Notes: generated by a model not told the origin, from the sequence alone. A stretch of DNA of 64,000 nt from Ficedula albicollis (GCF_000247815.1 NC_021700.1:18547541-18611540); one strand, 5' to 3'. Shown: positions 28,993 through 42,482, numbered from the stretch's first letter. Made by a program: numbers and translations.

Positions 28993-31597
28993 GCTGTTAT
29001 TTGCACTAGTGCCAATACCTGTGGCCTGGTTAAAATAAAAATATGCTTTAGCTGAACATTCTTTTCAACCCTTGCTCTATTGGACATAGACACTGCAAAA
29101 ACAGGGGTTCTTTAGCACAAGAGTGCACTCTGTACTGATAGTTCCAGGCCGATTATGACTAGAGCCCTGTGGACTAGAGGTCCCATGTTCCTGGTGAGGA
29201 AACCAATTTCCTCCCTATGTTTGACTAAATCATCAAGCTCCAGTGAGTCAGACTCTTTTTCATTTGTATTTCAGCACTACCTCAGGTAGATTGATACATA
29301 ATACCTTTACATACCTCATACATGTTCCTGCACTGCAAAGTAGGAATAGTGCTGTCTTTTCCCCATGGCCTTTTGTGAAGCTCAGATCTTTAAAACATCT
29401 AAAATCCTCTGAAAATCCAATTGAAAACTCCAATAAATATTGGAAGGGACCTATAAAACTCTCTTGTACTCTAGATTATTATTTCCTCAGGCACAACAGT
29501 CTCTCCAGAAAATGAATATTTAAAGAATGACCAAGTTCTATCTGGTAAAATGCTTTACCTCAAAAAAATACCACTTCATTTTGAATATAACATTAACAAA
29601 GTATCTTAAAAAGAAATTCAGTTTCTCTATTACATATACTGGAAACATGCATCTTGATTCACTGAAGAAAAAGAAATTCTGGGAGATGCACGTTGGAAAA
29701 AGTGAAAAAAAGTTATATATTCCTAAAGCAGTTTTCAATTTTTAGAATAAAAATAGTTATGTTCAGGAAAAATCTACACAATACCTTCTAATCTTTTGTT
29801 ATTGTGTGAAAAGGACTTTTTGAGAATAGACTTATGTCCACTTTTATTGTACTACAAGCTTATACCAAACTAACAAAAAGGTAAATGTGAATTAATGAAA
29901 TGCTAAAATATTTCTGTCCATCCTAGCCATCAAACAATGATCACTTCCTATCCAAGTCTCATTGTTACTGGATTCAAGAACTATTTATTGTTACTGTAAA
30001 ACCAATAGTAAACCATGACAATCAATATGGATAAATGACGTGCAGCTGAAGCCATGAAGACACATCCCAAAAGACACAAAGAGTGAAGCAGGCTAGAAGT
30101 CCCTTGGCACATCACCTGCCTGCTGATGTCTCTTAGAGAGCAGTAGTGTTACTCTAGTCAATCCAGCTCTCTTAGTGTTAGCTGTGTTTTCAGTGTGAGC
30201 ACTGAGGATATGCCAGAGCTGGCCCGCAGCAGGGCAGTGTGACTCCAGCGTGCTGGACAATTGGTTGGAGCAATAAAGCTAGAAATAAACACATGAGTAA
30301 AGGTCAGCCAGGTACAAATATATTTTGAAAACAAGCAGTGTTTTGCATCAGAATCAATTAGAAAGCTTTAGCCTCTTTGACAAGGAGGATCCAAGAAAGG
30401 AAGCACTGTAGCAAAAAGTTGGGTTCAGCTCCCAAAGCAAGGGAGAGAAATTTCCAGGTACAGATTCTCAGTCCTACAAAGGACAGTTTTAAAATTTGAA
30501 AGAGGCAGGTAATAAAATATTGCTAGAAATCAAAATATAGTAATAGCCTAGTGACAGATTTTGCTCCTAGGGGAGAAAACAAAGCAGCTAGAAGAACATA
30601 TGGGAGAAAAGAATAAGACTTACTGGATCATATTCTGATGTCAAGAGTAAAGAAATAAAGAGAAACAGGGATAAACTGAGCATGCAGCCAAAGCCAGGGC
30701 AACACTGACATCAAGGAAATGTGGTAGAACAAACTCTGATAAAAGTAGTGGTATAAGAGTACAAATTATTCATGAAGATCAGAAAGGAAAAATCAAGAAT
30801 GTTATTTCAGCATAAATTCTTATTCTGAGCATCAAGAGCATGTCAAAGAGTAAAGAAAATGTGCAGAAGGACTTAATCTGAGCATCAAGAACATGTCAAA
30901 GAGTAAAGAAAATGTGCAGAAGGAAGTGTAATATAATCACAGGGTTCTAGCTCTGTTTACCTGTAGGAGACGGAGAAGAAGTGTAGTGATACATCAATGT
31001 GACTACCAGCAAATCAAATACCTTGTTAGACAAACTTCCTAAAAAATAATTGGATGAAATGAAGGGAAAGTATTAAAAATATACAACAGTTGAGTAATAT
31101 CTGAAGGTGGAAGATAACTTGCATGAGTTTAATAATAAATTAAGTTTTCTTAAGAAATTCTAAGGAATGGAAACATCAGAAGATTTTCTGTCCTACAGAA
31201 AAGCAGATTTCAGTAAAAAAAGTCAGGAAATTTGTAGGCAGTATCTCTTGACAGTTTGGATTCTAGGAGCACTAGCTGTAATCTAGGAATATATACAGCA
31301 GCAAAATGTGACACCTCTCCAAAGAAAAATAGATAGAGTATGTACTGAGAGTGTCTTATGGCACTCTTAAACCCGCACTTGAGCCCATAAGACCTACCAA
31401 GAAATTTTGTATTATTTTAAAATCGAAAATAACTTAAAATTGGAAGGTAACCATCATAGCCAAAGCATATGTGTTTGCATAAAAATGCAAAACACAGATG
31501 ACCAAACTTTCAACTATAAGTACATATTAACAGTAAAAAGTTCCACAAATATACTATGTGGGAACACTGAAAGCAAATTCTTCAGATTACTGAGGGT
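28993..31597. other. non-coding stretch
   Basis: No gene or defined transposon is seen apart from a 53-bp tandem duplication near 30824. A 20-bp ATTGGAAGGGACCTATAAA at about 29440 recalls the CR1 3' region but is too short to call. Toward 31597 the sequence merges into the CR1 below. Confidence 0.5.
30824..30924. repeat. tandem duplication, period 53 bp
   Basis: TCTGAGCATCAAGAGCATG at 30824 recurs at 30877 as TCTGAGCATCAAGAACATG. The first 48 bases of the unit match with one difference, then the second copy diverges. It lies in unique sequence. Confidence 0.92.
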
Positions 31598-32086
31598 AAC
31601 TTCCTGATACAAGTGCTGAAAGAGTCAAGGAAAAGTGTGCTGCTGGACCTTGTGCAAACAAACCAGGAGGGACAGGTTGAAGATATGAAGTGGGGGCAGC
31701 CTTGGCTGCAGTGACCATGAGAAGGTGGAACTTGGGACCCTGCATGGAGGAAGCAAAGCAGTAAGCAGGACTGAACCCTGATCTCCAAGGCACCTTCATC
31801 TTCTTCAAAAACCTACTTAGAGGAATTCCATCATTTATATCTAGAAGATAAGGGAGTCCAAGACAGCTGGTCAGTATTTAAGCACCACTTCCTCCAAGCT
31901 CAAGACAGTGAACAAGATATCATACAAAGAGGGCAGGAGACCTGCATGGATGAGCATGTAAATCTGAAACAGAAGAAAGAAATCTATGGAATGGGAAAAA
32001 AGAGACAAGCTTCATCAGAGGACTATAGAAACATCTTCAGAGGATGCAAGGAGAAGGCCAGGGATCACTTGGAACTGAGTCTGGCA

Positions 32087-32647
32087 AAGGTTATCAAGGA
32101 CAAGAAGGGCATCTAAAGGTACATAAGCAGAAAAAGGAATACTATGGAAAATGAGGTGCCACTGCTGAATTGGATGCATATTGTGGTGAAGGAAGACACA
32201 GAGAAAGCAGAATTGTTGAATGTCTTTTTGCCTCAGTCTTTACTGCTTAGGTCAGTCCTTGGGAAACCCAAATCTTAGAGGCAAGGGAGGGAGGCTGGAG
32301 AAAGGAAGATTTCCACATGGTTTTGGAGGGCTGGGGAAATATCAGCTGAGGAGACTGAACACTCAAAAGGTTATCAAGGACAAGAAGGGCTTCTAAAGGT
32401 ACATAAGCAGCAAAAGGAATACTATGGAAAATGTGGTGCCACTGCTGAATTGGATGGATATTGTGGTGAAGGAAGACACAAAGAAAGCAGAATTGTTGAG
32501 TGTCTTTTTGCCTCAGTCTTTACTGCTGAGGTCAGTCCTTGGGAAACCCAAATCTTAGAGGCAAGGGAGGGAGGCTGTAGAAAGGAAGATCTCCACATGG
32601 TTTTGGAGGGCTGGGGGAAATATCAGCTGAGGAGACTGAACACTCAC
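32087..32647 (+). repeat. tandem duplication, period 280 bp, inside CR1 ORF2
   Basis: AAGGTTATCAAGGACAAGAAG at about 32087 recurs at about 32367, and the next 280 bases repeat with roughly ten differences, including one added G near 32613. The unit covers the ORF2 linker and the approach to the RT domain. Intact CR1 has a single copy of this region, so the duplication arose in this copy or its source. Confidence 0.93.
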
Positions 32648-33007
32648 AAATCCACGGGTCCTGATATGATATACCCACGGGTACTGAGGAAGCTGGTGGA
32701 TGCTGCCCTGCAGCTCTCCATCACCTTTAAAAAATCATGGAGAACTGAAGAGGTGTCCAGTCACTGGAGGAAGGCCAATGTCGCTCCTATCTTCAAAAAG
32801 GGCAAGAAGGATACTACTGACTAGACAACCTCACCTCCATCTCTTGAAAGGTGATGGAACAAATGATTCTGGAGGTCATCACCAAGCATGTAGAAGAAGA
32901 GAAAGTAATTAGGAGTAGTCAGCATGGATTTCCTAAGAGTAAAACAATTTCACTGCCTTTTTGATAACAGCGTAAGATGGGCTGATGATGTGAGAGCAAT
33001 GGATGTC

Positions 33008-33169
33008 ATCTACCTTGACTTCAGTGAGGCTGTGTGGTACTGTCTCCCATAACAACCTTATAGGTAAGCTAAGGATGTGTGGGTTAGTATCTACCTTGAC
33101 TTCAGTGAGGCTGTGTGATACTGTCTCCCATAACACCCTTATAGGTAAGCTAAGGATGTGTGGGTTAGG
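33008..33169 (+). repeat. tandem duplication, 2 x 81 bp, inside CR1 ORF2
   Basis: ATCTACCTTGACTTCAGTGA occurs at 33008 and 33089, and the unit runs to AAGGATGTGTGGGTTAG. The copies differ by a few bases. The unit encodes the CR1 RT segment usually read as DVIYLDF followed by a PHN-like motif, here present twice. It lies directly next to the point where the rest of the RT domain is lost. Confidence 0.93.
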
Positions 33170-33754
33170 TGAATGGACAGTGATGGGGCCAATGCAATCC
33201 TGGGGTGCATCAGGAAGAGTGTGGCCTCCTCATCCTCAACTGAGCTCTGCTGAGGCCATATCTGGAGTGCTGTGTCCAGATCTGGTCTCCACGGTTCAAG
33301 AAAGACAAGGAGCTACTGACGAGGGTCCAGCAAAGGGTCACAAAGATGACAAGGGGTCTGGAACATCTCTCTTATGAGGAAAGATCAAGGGAAACAGGTC
33401 TGTTTAGTCTTGAGAGGAGCAGGCTGGGAAGCTCATTAATGTGTATAAATATCTCAAAGGCAGATGCCAAGAGGATGGTGCCAGAGTTTTCAGTGGTGTC
33501 CAGAGAAAGAACAAGGAGCAATGGCCATGAATTAAAACAGAAAAAGTTCCAGCTCTACACAGGGAAGAACTACTTTCCATTGAGCATGTCGCTGGAGCAG
33601 GCTGTCCAGGGAAGTCAAGGAGCCTTCCTTAGACACATTTAAAACCCACTTGGATGATTTCCTGTGTCACCTGCTCTAGGTGATCCTACCTTGCCAGGAG
33701 TGTTGGATTTAAAGAAGTCCCTTTCAACTCTAGCAACTCTGTGATTCTGTGAAA

Positions 33755-35374
33755 TGGCACATGATATGCTTTCTGCTCCAGTCCTCACATATGGAGTTAC
33801 ATTGTGTGTAATTAGATAAAAGACAGCTATGGACTTCTTTCTACCCCTAAAAGGCAGCTATTAATGAAAGTCTCTTTTCCATTATGAAATTACAAAAAGT
33901 ATACCTAGTCCCACATAAAAGATTTTGGATGTCATTCAATATTGTATGTGTATGTGGAAATTGGTACAGTAAAGCCACATGTCCAAATATTGAACTAAGA
34001 GACATAATGCAAAATTTTCTACAAAAAGAATCCTCTCTAAAAATCTTAGGGTTGCTTTTATCAACATCATATATACTATTAAGCTTGTATTATGGTTTTT
34101 ATGTCTGGATTCAGCAAGAGAATATGGAACAGGCTGAAAAACACTTGAGTGACTTTGGAGGAAGGGATCACAACTAACAACAAGCAGAATGCTCTACAAC
34201 AAACTTCCAAAATTACCTGAAATTTTTCCATGTCTATCTAAAGTACAGGAGGTCAAAACTATTTAATATATTTTCAATGTAGTAATTGCTGTTCAGTCAC
34301 TTTTACTACCATGACATTGCCTTCATGATTGAATTTCTCAGGGGAAGACTAGTACAGAAGGACATGGAACAAGAAGCAAATTCCCCTAAAACTGTACAAA
34401 GTAATTTCATATCCATTTTACTGGAAACCGCGGATAGATTGATTGAAAATGCATCTAGTAAATGGAAAAAATGCACTCATTATTGCTGTGCATTGTATTT
34501 AATCTGCTCTTCTGAAGTCACGTTGCCTCACTTCATGTTCAGTCACATTCCTACACAACAACAGCCACTTGTTCTAGGGAGCTCACTTTTGTTCACCACT
34601 GGTTAGGGTATGTCTTATTTGTTTAATATTTTCCCAGTATTAACAGATGAAATTAGTACAATAGCAAATACAAAGGGTGATCCCTTGACTTATCTTTACC
34701 ATTAAAAACTGTAATCTTCTCCACATTAACCAGCAAGTGATAAGGTCATTTTAATAGAAATTAAGCCAGGTTGATTTGTAATACTTCACTGGTTGCAGGC
34801 TGTTCTTGAGTTTTTGTCTTTTATTTTTCTTTAGGAGACCAATCCCTTCATACTACTATCATGTTGAAAAGCAACAGCCTACCTAATTATACTCAAACGT
34901 TATCAGCCTTCATACTTAAGTGGATTAGGAATATATAGACATATTTTGACAAGTGATACCTATTCATAATTATGGTTCATGATCCATTGGAAAAGTTTCT
35001 CACAGCCAATGAATTTCCTGAAGAAAGTGGAACAGGTAGGGGGTGGGGACAGAAAGAAACACACTCTAGTAGCACATACATATCTTAGGAAAGTTTATTT
35101 TTTCTTTGCTGCAAAAATGCACTAGACAGTATTATTTTCCTATTCCACATCAGGGTAAAACAAAGATATTTGGTAACAAAATGAAAGATGCATGTGAAAG
35201 TCCTTACAAGCACAAAGTGATTCAGAGAAGCCTAATAATTTGGGATCTTGTTTGAGATGCAAAAAAACTGGTTTTAAGTCCTTGGTATGCATTATGTACC
35301 AGCATGACTGTCTGGTCCCCTGTTTCCCTAGGGACTGTTCTAACATCTAAACTGATCTGACAAGTTGTGACTGA
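33755..35374. other. non-coding stretch
   Basis: Unique AT-rich sequence with no gene or repeat that I recognise. Frames of 97 and 106 residues at about 33884-34177 and 34286-34606 have no domain and no good start context. Confidence 0.5.
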
Positions 35375-35575
35375 ATTTATCCCATGGAGTTCTAATTGTA
35401 TAAATAATTGAATGTTTTTTGGAGCAGAGATTTGAACCTCATTCTTCCCAAATGCGTACTCTTAACTGCTGGATGGTACAGTCCTTTCTCTCACTACTTT
35501 TCTCTGGTTCAATGAATATTCAATATTTTATATAAAGTGGAGCAGTTCCAAGGAGAAGAACAGAAGAACAAAATG
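35375..35575 (-). mobile_element. ancient tRNA-derived SINE (amniote type)
   Basis: On the minus strand the piece reads CAGTTAAGAGTACGCATTTGG, then GAGGTTCAAATCTCTGCTCC. This resembles the tRNA-derived SINE heads common in turtles and crocodilians, which read roughly GTTAGAGCACTC followed by GGTTCAAATCCCTGCTCC. The plus-strand block at about 35490-35560, with CAATGAATATTCAATATTTTATATAAAGTGG, also matches my recollection of the same elements. The copy is heavily diverged and has no intact tRNA fold. Boundaries are approximate. Confidence 0.5.
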
Positions 35576-38500
35576 TATTTTCTTTAAAGTCATCTATTTT
35601 CTTTGACTAGGTGCTACACTGTATTGTGTTCCCATTAAAAATGTCTGGCTCAGCACCATGCAGTCTATCAAATTCCCTTCATCCTGTTTTGAAGGGCCTT
35701 CTTTGCTCATTGGTTTTATAGTGCACCTTATCTTGGTATTTGGTTAGTAAATTTTTAACATTCTTCCCCCTAAGTTTTTTAAATGCCCCCAATTTTGTGA
35801 AAGTTTTCATTTTTGCTGGCAGATTTTTCATAACTTGTTGTGATCAAAGTTTATTTCCATTACTATGTGTGCTGTTGGCATACAAAACACGGTGGAAAGG
35901 AACAAGTGAAAAACTTCAGTTGAACAGAAGAATGGAGGGGAAAATGTAAGCTAATATGACAGTACTTCAAAGTTCAATGAATATAAAAACTAGAATCCTC
36001 CTTTGTTTGGCATTATTTGTTGCAGAAAAACTCCTAAGTGGGCTTTTGAAGCAGTAGGAATAAATACATCTTTACTGTTGTCTTTACAAGTAGAAAGTTA
36101 TAAAAAATAATACTAAAATGTATATACATATGATAAAGGAATGATATTTATTCCTGGAAAAGGGGACCAGAAAGAAAGCCTAAAACTTTTCCCTTTTAAA
36201 AAAGAAGGACATTTTAAGGTGGAAAAAAAAAAATTAAGACAGCATTGAAATATGGACCATGCTCAAGAAATGGAACTGAAATCATTAGTGTGTCCTGTGG
36301 CAAAAGTGTAGTTCAAAGTGATTTATAATTCTCTTATGCTGTTTTTAAACAAAGTCCGTAGTAGAAAAGTCTTAAGTACAGTCTTCAAGGTTATGACATA
36401 CTTAAGAAAAAGACTGGTTAGTGAGCCTTTTTGCTGTTTTGTGTTAGAATAAAACAATATTAAACAAATCTCAATAGAAATAATATCTCAGAGGAAAACT
36501 CAGAGAGTGAGAAACACTATCAACAGTTTGGAACAACGTGCACTTTTTCAACTCACACTTTAAAACAAGAAACTACTCAATTTTATATTTCCTTGAAATT
36601 CAGCTATTACCAGCTTCATACAAAAGTCTTTGAGGAGCAAGTCTTCTGTGCTCATGACATTTGTATCAGCCCAACAGTCTTGCTACTGTATCACAGTTGT
36701 TTGAAACATGCAAATCATTTCAAATTCTGGTGTATGACATATCATACTATGTAAACTCTGATAGTTAGCATTTCTTAGAGCTAGAGCTAGATATGATATT
36801 CTACTGGGATTTCAAAAAACCTATAATTTGAAGCAATCTGTTTATGCTGTTGCAGCTGTAGTCTTTGCACCCATATATCCTATTTTCCCACTTACTTTGT
36901 TTGTAGAGTTATGACATTCCTGGGTTACCGGTCCCAGGGGTAGGAGTCCAGCCCTTCATTTGCTTAATATTGATTCTAAATGCCAAAAAGTAACTGAGTC
37001 AGTCTTCCTCAATATGTGGCTGCAGTAAGTACTGCATGTAAATAAAAAAGGTTAATGCCATACTGCTGAATGACTGGAATCTTCCTTGTCCAGAAAATTT
37101 AAATATTAATACACCAGATATTTAGGCAGCATTTTGCCTCACTCTGAAGTTCACTGAAGTTATTCTCCAATCCCAGAGAAATTAGTAACTTGTAGAGTCT
37201 ATACATTTTTCCTGAAATATCCATATAATATAAGTTCAACTTGTAGGAATGAAGCAACTAAAAAACAAGATACTGCTTCCAACTCTCAGATTCTTGTTTT
37301 CTACTTTTCTTACTATGTTATTTCCAAATGCACTTAGTACAAAAACCCATCAGATTCAGACAAAGACAGTTGTGGTTTTGGTCAGTGAGCTGACCAAAAC
37401 AGAACACTCCTGTCTATCGTTGATCACTTTCTGTGATCATGATTTCCAGATAATTAAAATTCTACATTTGGTCTGAAGGATGAAAGGCAAGTTTAATGGT
37501 TCTACAGAATTATATCAGAAGCCATTGTTCACTATTTTCTTATGTTTCAAGTGAAGTCTTAATTATGGTATCACAAGGCATTATGCCAAGAATGCCATTT
37601 TGTTTGAGCAATCTCATTATCCAAATTTTTGCCTTCTGTGATTCACCTAGATTATATTTTTTCAATTATGTTTCCATTTCCACTGTCAGCAGTGATGTAA
37701 TTCTATTTGTACTCTTTTCCATTACCATTTCTTGGTAAATGGATTAGTTTGAATATTGTTTTTTGTTTACATTTCAAAATTAGCAAAAGAAATTGAATGA
37801 ATGAATGTGAATGAAGAAATTTTAAGTAAAACCTATTTTCATTTGAAATATTATGCATAATTTCATAAAGAATTAAGACTTTTTGGAGGTTATAGTATAT
37901 ATATTATTCAGGCTGTTTGGAGGTTATAGTAAACTTAGAATGGATATTCTGAGGAAGACTTAAGGAATAGTTAAAAGCCTTCTCTTCTATAAGGGCTGTA
38001 TCTAATAGTTGATGGCAGAGTAAGTGGACTTTGCTGCTGTCACATAATGTATTTGCAATGCTTTTACACTTCAGATCAGTGGATCAGTGCAACTGGATAA
38101 TATCCTTCTTGGTAGAGAGCCAGGACTGAATATAGAGGCTTGAAAGGCACAGGTAGAAAAAGTTACAGAACAGTGTTACACTGGGAAATGCTGAGTGCCT
38201 GTCATCCTAAGTATTAAAACTGACAAGACTACAGACGTATAACACATTTTGCTCCATCAGACTATGTGTTTTTTCCCTCCTTTTTGTCATCTGTTTTCTT
38301 GTGACTCTTGATGATGAGGTAGAATATAAAACCTCTACATCTAAGAGTGACAAGGACACAACAAAAGACACATCCAGAGAGGCATCTTTGATTTGTTCTT
38401 CCCAGGCAAATCTCAGTTGTACCAGTGGAATATAGGAGATGCTGACACCATTCCCTGCCAAGGGTGGACAGCTTCAGTGAGGGAGAACAACACAGTGCAC

Positions 38501-41500
38501 ATCTCTCCACTGAGAACTTGACAGTGTTGCAAGAAAGATAACTCCTTCTGGTATCTATTGACTTCTGTTGAAACCTTTCCATAATAGCAATATTCTCCCT
38601 TAAAATTTCAATGTAAAGGCTATTTCATTTCCAGTACATTTTTTTTTTTTAGGACATGAAAGCATTAAATTTTCTTTCCTGAAAAGACTTTACTTATTTT
38701 TCCATCTCATTTTATTTTTAAAAAGACTGTGCCTTGTGTGCTGGCTCATTCTTCTTTTACAGTGTAAAGAAAGATCAGAAAAATTCCAAATTCCTTTTTA
38801 TTATTTCATGTTTCATCTTTTTCTTTACTTAAAATAATAAGGACCATAAAAATATATTCTTCCTGTGAATATATGTATATATTCCCAGGTATCAAAGGCT
38901 GAGATGTGGTCTGGAATTTTGAATGATGCATAACTTGACAGGACTTAAACTTTAATTGCTGTGTTGTAACAGACAAACTATTTGGCTAGTGCAAATGCTA
39001 CTTCCTCCCTTATTAAGTCAGCTGCTGCTTTCTACTACAGGCTACAATCTGAGGAGAGGAACTGTTCAGCTTCTAGACAATCATTTATTCCTTTAAACTG
39101 TTAATTAAAATACAAACATGATGGTTTTTGAATCAGATTTAGCCAGCATTATTGGTTCTGGGTTTTGAAATGGAGATTGTTGTTGACAGCTGCAGGCTGC
39201 ACACAAAAAGTTAAGACATAAAAGACTAATTTCTTCTCATCACATGGAAGTGCAAATTACCTCCTTTCTTTGTGATGAACCAAACAAGCTGCTTAAGCTC
39301 TAGCATATCACTGCAGAGTTAGGCCAACCTACTGAGATAATTTCAGTGTTGGAGAAACAGCAGTATATGTGAGGCCCCAGTAAAGGCAAAGCAATGAATA
39401 AAAATAAAACAGAAATTAGTAATATGTAAGGCTTTACTTTACTTTTGAACAAAAAATGCTCAAAAGTTATCATTTAACACAACATTATGTACTTTTCTGT
39501 ACCTGCTTAGAGCTGGAAATGCACATGTGTGTTCTTCATGTACAACTGAGCTGTTGCTTTCCTGTTGCTGAGATTACCCTTATAACATTTGAAAATATGA
39601 TTTTTCCTTATTTTTTCAATACTCTAAGAAGGACAGTGTTAAAGCAATGTACACAGACAATTCACTGAATGATATAGCTGGTTGAGGAGACAAGTAACTA
39701 AGGCAAGCAAGAAAAAAAAATACCTGCAATACTCATTTGAGCTCTTAAATTAAATTACTGACTTCTTTTTTCATTTTTCTTTTTTTCTTTTTTTTTTTTT
39801 CATTCAGTTGTGCTTATTTTCCAGTAGTTATGGGTGAAATTGAGATACTTGTGATGAATAATCACTGGAATATTAAATTTAAGTGGCAATATATTCACAA
39901 AAAATATATTTCAAATTTATATTTATTATATTCAACAGCAAAATACAATGGAGATAAAGCTGCACAATCAGCCACAGCAGCCTTAATTTGGAATATTCAA
40001 GAGCTACTTTTAAAAAAATTTTAGACCTCTCATAGGGTAAAATGTCAAACACTTTCATAACCATGACTGTTCCCAAAGAAAATAAATTAAACACACTATT
40101 TGTCTCCAAAGCAAATTTTTAAATTTTGAAAATTTATAAGGTGCCATCTGTTATGGAACATGCAGTCTTACAAGTAAGTCTGTCACCTTGTTTTTAATTC
40201 CAATAAGTACAGAAACAAGTGTCTTGTGTGATCGTCTGTGCAATAGCTCTAAAGCTGCTATTGATTTCTCTACAATCTCTATGGCTGTACTACATGTGTG
40301 AATACGGGCACTGTGCATGTTAGATATCCCATGGAATGCAGGTTAGCCAGGGATGGTGCTGGCTTTCCAGTTACCCTGTGTTGTTACTTCCAGGCCTGTG
40401 CAGGTTTCCTATGTCATTAAAATCCCTATGTCATTAAAATCCCTATGTCATTAAAGATATCACTGGACCCCTATGCATACACCACCATGGTAGAAATCTG
40501 AATAATCTAATGATCAAGAATGTTAAAGGTACTTCATTCCCTATTTACTGAACAACATTTTGTCCGTCATTAACATCTTTACCCCCAAAAGTAACCGCTG
40601 GAAATGATTCTTCTACCTTAGCACCAACAATATTAACTGCACAGAAGAATTCCTGCAACACAGCATAAGAATTCTCCAGGCAGCAGGCCTTACAAGGACT
40701 TTATGACATAGTACAGTAAAGTCTTTTTGTGGAACAAGTATTTAGCAAAGTTGGCACAGACTAAACATTTCCATTTTTTGTCTGAACATGCCTTAGAAGA
40801 AATGATTTCTAAGTCATGCAGCAATTAGTTAAGGCCTGTGGGTGCAGATGTACTTCGGCAGCTCTGAATGCGGCATGTTGTTGCGAGCTCTTCTGTATTT
40901 CAGTTCATGCTCACACTAACCTGAAATACTTATGTTCGCTTGTAAGAAGACTGAAAAGATTTTTTTTAAACCCAGCATTTAAAGGTCAATATAATAAAAA
41001 TCTCAGTCATACATTTTAACATAAAAATCTAAATACTGAGGACAAGAAGAAATTTGGCATTTATTCATTTAAGATTTACTGGAAGAGTTTCTTTAATTAT
41101 TGAATTATTAAAAATTCATCTGGGCATATAAAATGTCTTTTGTTATTGAAGGAAATGTAATACACAGGAACATAGTTAATATCCTATTGCAATGAGGCAG
41201 GGGAAGATAAAAAAAGGCATGAGACAAAAGCATTCATTAAAGTTGAGCTATGAATCCAAAACAGAGTACAGATAATTCCTCACTGTTTAACAAAGTACCA
41301 CACACAGGACTCTTTCTTCAGAGACTTCTGTTTCAGAGCTCTACCCAAATGTGTTTGACTGTATTTCTTGAGGTAGCACAGGTGTGTACATACCACCCTT
41401 CACCTGAACAACAAGCCAGTGACACAAGATAAAGACTGTGCAGGCAGAAGGGCCTGGATCAGTAGGCAACATGAACTACCCTTCTTTTCCACTGAGATGA

Positions 41501-41849
41501 TACTGCCTTGAATTGCTTTCACATTGCTTGTGAAGTTGTTCAGCTAGCCATAACTTACCCAAAAGACATGGGAGCGCCAAAAGAGGCAAAAGGCAAAGGG
41601 CAAAAGTATAATTCAATGGGTAAGACAAGTGAGATCAACTAGCAAGAGGAATCTCAGGGAGGACAAGGCTGAGGGGGAACAGGAGGAAAGCAGCCAAGCA
41701 GTAAGAGGAAGTAAATTTCCTAGGACAGAGCTCTAAGCCATACTAATAACTTCTGCTCCAGGAGAGCAAACTAGTGCTAGTTCTTCTTCGTGGCATGAGA
41801 GAGAGCACAGTATTTTTGTGCAACCACAGAAAACACTGATTGAGTAACA
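35576..41849. other. long unique non-coding stretch
   Basis: About 6.3 kb without a recognisable gene or transposon. Minor features are a 34-bp spaced repeat of TTTGGAGGTTATAGTA at 37882 and 37916, poly-T near 38640, a T-rich tract at about 39765-39800, and three copies of a 17-bp unit at 40410. Open frames do not exceed 106 residues and are unconvincing. Confidence 0.55.
40410..40457. repeat. 17-bp tandem repeat, about 2.8 copies
   Basis: TATGTCATTAAAATCCC starts at 40410, 40427 and 40444, with the third copy partial. The copies are identical over the shared length. Confidence 0.95.
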
Positions 41850-42482
41850 AACCTAAGTTGGCATGTGTCTCTGGAGATCAGCTAGTCCACAGGTCTCTTT
41901 GGTAAGGACTAAGTCCAGGATCAGACAATATTCTAGTGTCTAATTGTTCTAATTGGCAAGAACTATTTTCCCTTTATATCCAGTAAGATTTTCCCTTGAC
42001 AAAAATTGTGACTGCTGCCTCATGCTCTTCTGCTGTGCAGCTCTGAGAAGAGTTAGGCTCTGCCTTATTTCTCCCCTTTCTTCAGGCATTGGAAGATTGA
42101 TGTTGGATATCCTTTCCCTTCTCCAGATGAAACAATTCCAGTTCTTTCAGCCTGTTCCCATGTCACATGTAGCAGTCTTCTAACCACCCTGCTGGTCATC
42201 TGACAGAATTTTTACATTTGCCTGCATGTGCTGTATCAGGGGCCCAGTATTTCAGAAGGAGACTTATGTGTCTTCTTTAGAGGGAAATAATATTTTTAAC
42301 CAACCTGGTGTCTACATTCTTGCTTATGCATCACAGTACATGGATAGCCTTGATTGCTGGCCCACTTTCAGCTTCCGTACCAAGACCACCAGCTCCCTTC
42401 CACAAAGCTGCTGTCCAGACATCAGTCCCTGGCCAATACTGACACATGTAATTATTCTAACCATGTGTAGGATTTTGTTTCT
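41850..42482 (-). mobile_element. CR1 LINE fragment, older subfamily
   Basis: In plus orientation the block carries reverse-strand CR1 landmarks. These are CTCTGGAGATCAGCTAGTCC, then TGTGACTGCTGCCTCATGCT, GCTCTGAGAAGAGTTAGGCTC, CAGTTCTTTCAGCCTGTTCC and GGGCCCAGTATTTCAGA, and the region around 42330-42480 that matches the farther-upstream ORF2 segment. The 3' end of the element lies at the left and its terminal octamers are not visible. It is diverged and frameshifted, and resembles the CR1-X type group by memory only. Confidence 0.75.

Larger units (their letters stand above)
31598..33754 (+). mobile_element. CR1 LINE, long ORF2 remnant and 3' end, internally deleted and duplicated
   Basis: Translated in several frames, the segment follows CR1 ORF2 in order. 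VLLDLVQTNQEGQ (about 31640) is the linker after the endonuclease. It is followed by QDSWSVFKHHFLQAQ (about 31860), KAELLNVFL (about 32205), then GPDMIYPRVLRKLVDAA and WRKANVAPIFKKGKK (32665-32810) from the start of the reverse transcriptase domain. MDVIYLDFSEAV (about 33002) follows, and after a gap comes the C-terminal SRLSREVKEPSLDTFKTHLDDF (about 33600-33660). The catalytic RT region with its acidic YADD-type motif is missing between about 33170 and 33185. Stops and frameshifts are frequent. The copy ends in CTCTGTGATTCTGTGAA, the CR1 3' octamers. It is non-autonomous and dead. Two internal tandem duplications are listed separately. Confidence 0.88.

Noticed and set aside
29436..29460. Short CR1 3' end (ATTGGAAGGGACCTATAAA)
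   Set aside because: Only about 20 bases match, and the flanking sequence does not follow CR1.
32450..32824. A host gene of 124 residues
   Set aside because: The translated motifs (GPDMIYPRVL, IFKKGKK) are CR1 reverse transcriptase motifs within a decayed element.
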